Below the pieces are notes generated by a model. It made no database searches, had not been told where the DNA came from, and worked only from the letters and a program-made list of their open reading frames with translations. From the NCBI GenBank assembly GCA_034429695.1, contig DAOUGC010000232.1, forward strand, positions 1 to 33,119: a DNA stretch of 33,119 nt. Reading direction: 5' to 3'. Positions 32,643-33,119 of this stretch are shown in pieces; position 1 is the stretch's first letter; every line of letters begins with the position of its first letter. The translations under genes were made by a program, and so were the position numbers. This DNA is from DAOUGC01 sp034429695 (GTDB lineage: Bacteria > Chloroflexota > Anaerolineae > Anaerolineales > Anaerolineaceae).

Positions 32643-33119
32643 ATGAACTCTCTCTTGATTGAAAACCCTGATGATGAATGGGAAGAATTTGGCAGGAATG
32701 ACCCGTATTACGGCGTGCTCAGCTTTGATGTGTATCGTTCCACCAACCTTACCCCTGAAGTGTTGCAAAAGTTCTTTGCAACCGGAGAACGCGATATCAC
32801 CCACATCATGCAGACCATCCATGCGAATCTCGATGCGCACTTCACCCCTGCTGCCGCACTGGATTTCGGCTGCGGCGTTGGCCGTCTCAGCCTGCCGCTG
32901 GCAAAGCGCTCCACCCGTCTGGTTGGGGTGGATATTTCTCCCGCCATGCTGGTTGAGGCCCGTAAAAATTGCGAAAGATATGGGGTGGATAATGCCACAT
33001 TCGTTCTGTCAGATGATGAACTCAGCCAGGTGACCGGCTCTTTTGACCTGATCGTCTCCAGCATCGTTTTCCAACACATTCCCGCAGAAAGAGGCATGAA
33101 AATCCTGGAACAATTGCTT
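32643..33119 (+). CDS. SAM-dependent methyltransferase, N-terminal part (cut by right edge)
   Basis: From the ATG at 32643 the frame is open to the window end (159 codons, no stop). The N-terminus NDPYYGVLSFDVYRSTN and FFATGERDITHIMQTI is typical of a Methyltransf_25/11-type group. ALDFGCGVGRLSLPLA (about 78-93) is SAM motif I, LVGVDISPAMLVEAR motif II with the ribose-binding Asp, and FDLIVSSIVFQHIP covers motif IV. Substrate is unknown. GGAAGG lies directly before the ATG, which is tight for a ribosome-binding site. An ATG at 32635 stops after three codons. The 153-base gap to the divergent udk promoter contains no other gene. A weak TTGCGC/TATACA pair with a 15-base spacer at 32574-32600 may be its promoter. 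Confidence 0.85.
   Translation, partial: MNSLLIENPDDEWEEFGRNDPYYGVLSFDVYRSTNLTPEVLQKFFATGERDITHIMQTIHANLDAHFTPAAALDFGCGVGRLSLPLAKRSTRLVGVDISPAMLVEARKNCERYGVDNATFVLSDDELSQVTGSFDLIVSSIVFQHIPAERGMKILEQLL

Overview
The window looks like a bacterial chromosome of moderate GC (mid-50s percent, judged by eye), with densely packed operons, ATG/GTG/TTG starts and consensus sigma-70 -10 boxes. The best taxonomic guess is Chloroflexota, Anaerolineae-like. This rests on the lipoprotein PstS with a long Pro/Glu/Thr-rich linker, a bi-domain oxidoreductase next to a heparinase-like protein, O-antigen-ligase/TPR fusions and a MoxR-DUF58-DUF4129 set. It is an inference; no rRNA or marker gene is present. No tRNA, rRNA, CRISPR array, insertion sequence or prophage gene was seen. 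No gene-free stretch exceeds 300 bases.

Region 1 (1-9107, minus strand) is a tightly coupled surface-polysaccharide operon. In transcription order it encodes two tandem O-antigen-ligase/polymerase-like membrane proteins with TPR tails, a Wzx-like flippase, a GT4 glycosyltransferase, a methyltransferase, a second GT4 and a second methyltransferase cut by the left edge. Most junctions are 4-20 base overlaps. An M29-type aminopeptidase (9287-10396, minus) lies upstream.

Region 2 (10508-15078, plus) begins at a divergent promoter. It holds an alcohol-dehydrogenase-like/Gfo-Idh-MocA fusion, a heparinase II/III-family protein and a small VOC protein, probably also tied to polysaccharide metabolism.

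Region 3 (15174-25114, plus) is a phosphate-response block: a GT4 glycosyltransferase overlapping a PhoB-type regulator, then PhoR, PstS, PstC, PstA, PstB and PhoU, closed by a strong intrinsic terminator, and then a CHAD-domain (polyphosphate-associated) protein with its own promoter. A four-unit, 11-bp-phased Pho-box-like array precedes pstS. A hairpin separates pstS from pstC. The most unusual feature is between pstC and pstA: a 59-bp sequence present three times in tandem, which creates two 20-residue mini-ORFs. The chain pstC, mini-ORF1, mini-ORF2, pstA is linked at every step by an ATGA stop/start overlap.

Region 4 (25194-29915, plus) encodes an unrecognised coiled-coil/PH-like/zinc-ribbon protein and a MoxR ATPase, DUF58 and DUF4129 membrane-protein module. 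Region 5 (29933-32483, minus) encodes an M20 peptidase, a VTT/DedA-like membrane protein and uridine kinase, with a promoter so close to the udk start that the mRNA should be leaderless. A plus-strand methyltransferase starts at 32643 and runs off the right edge.
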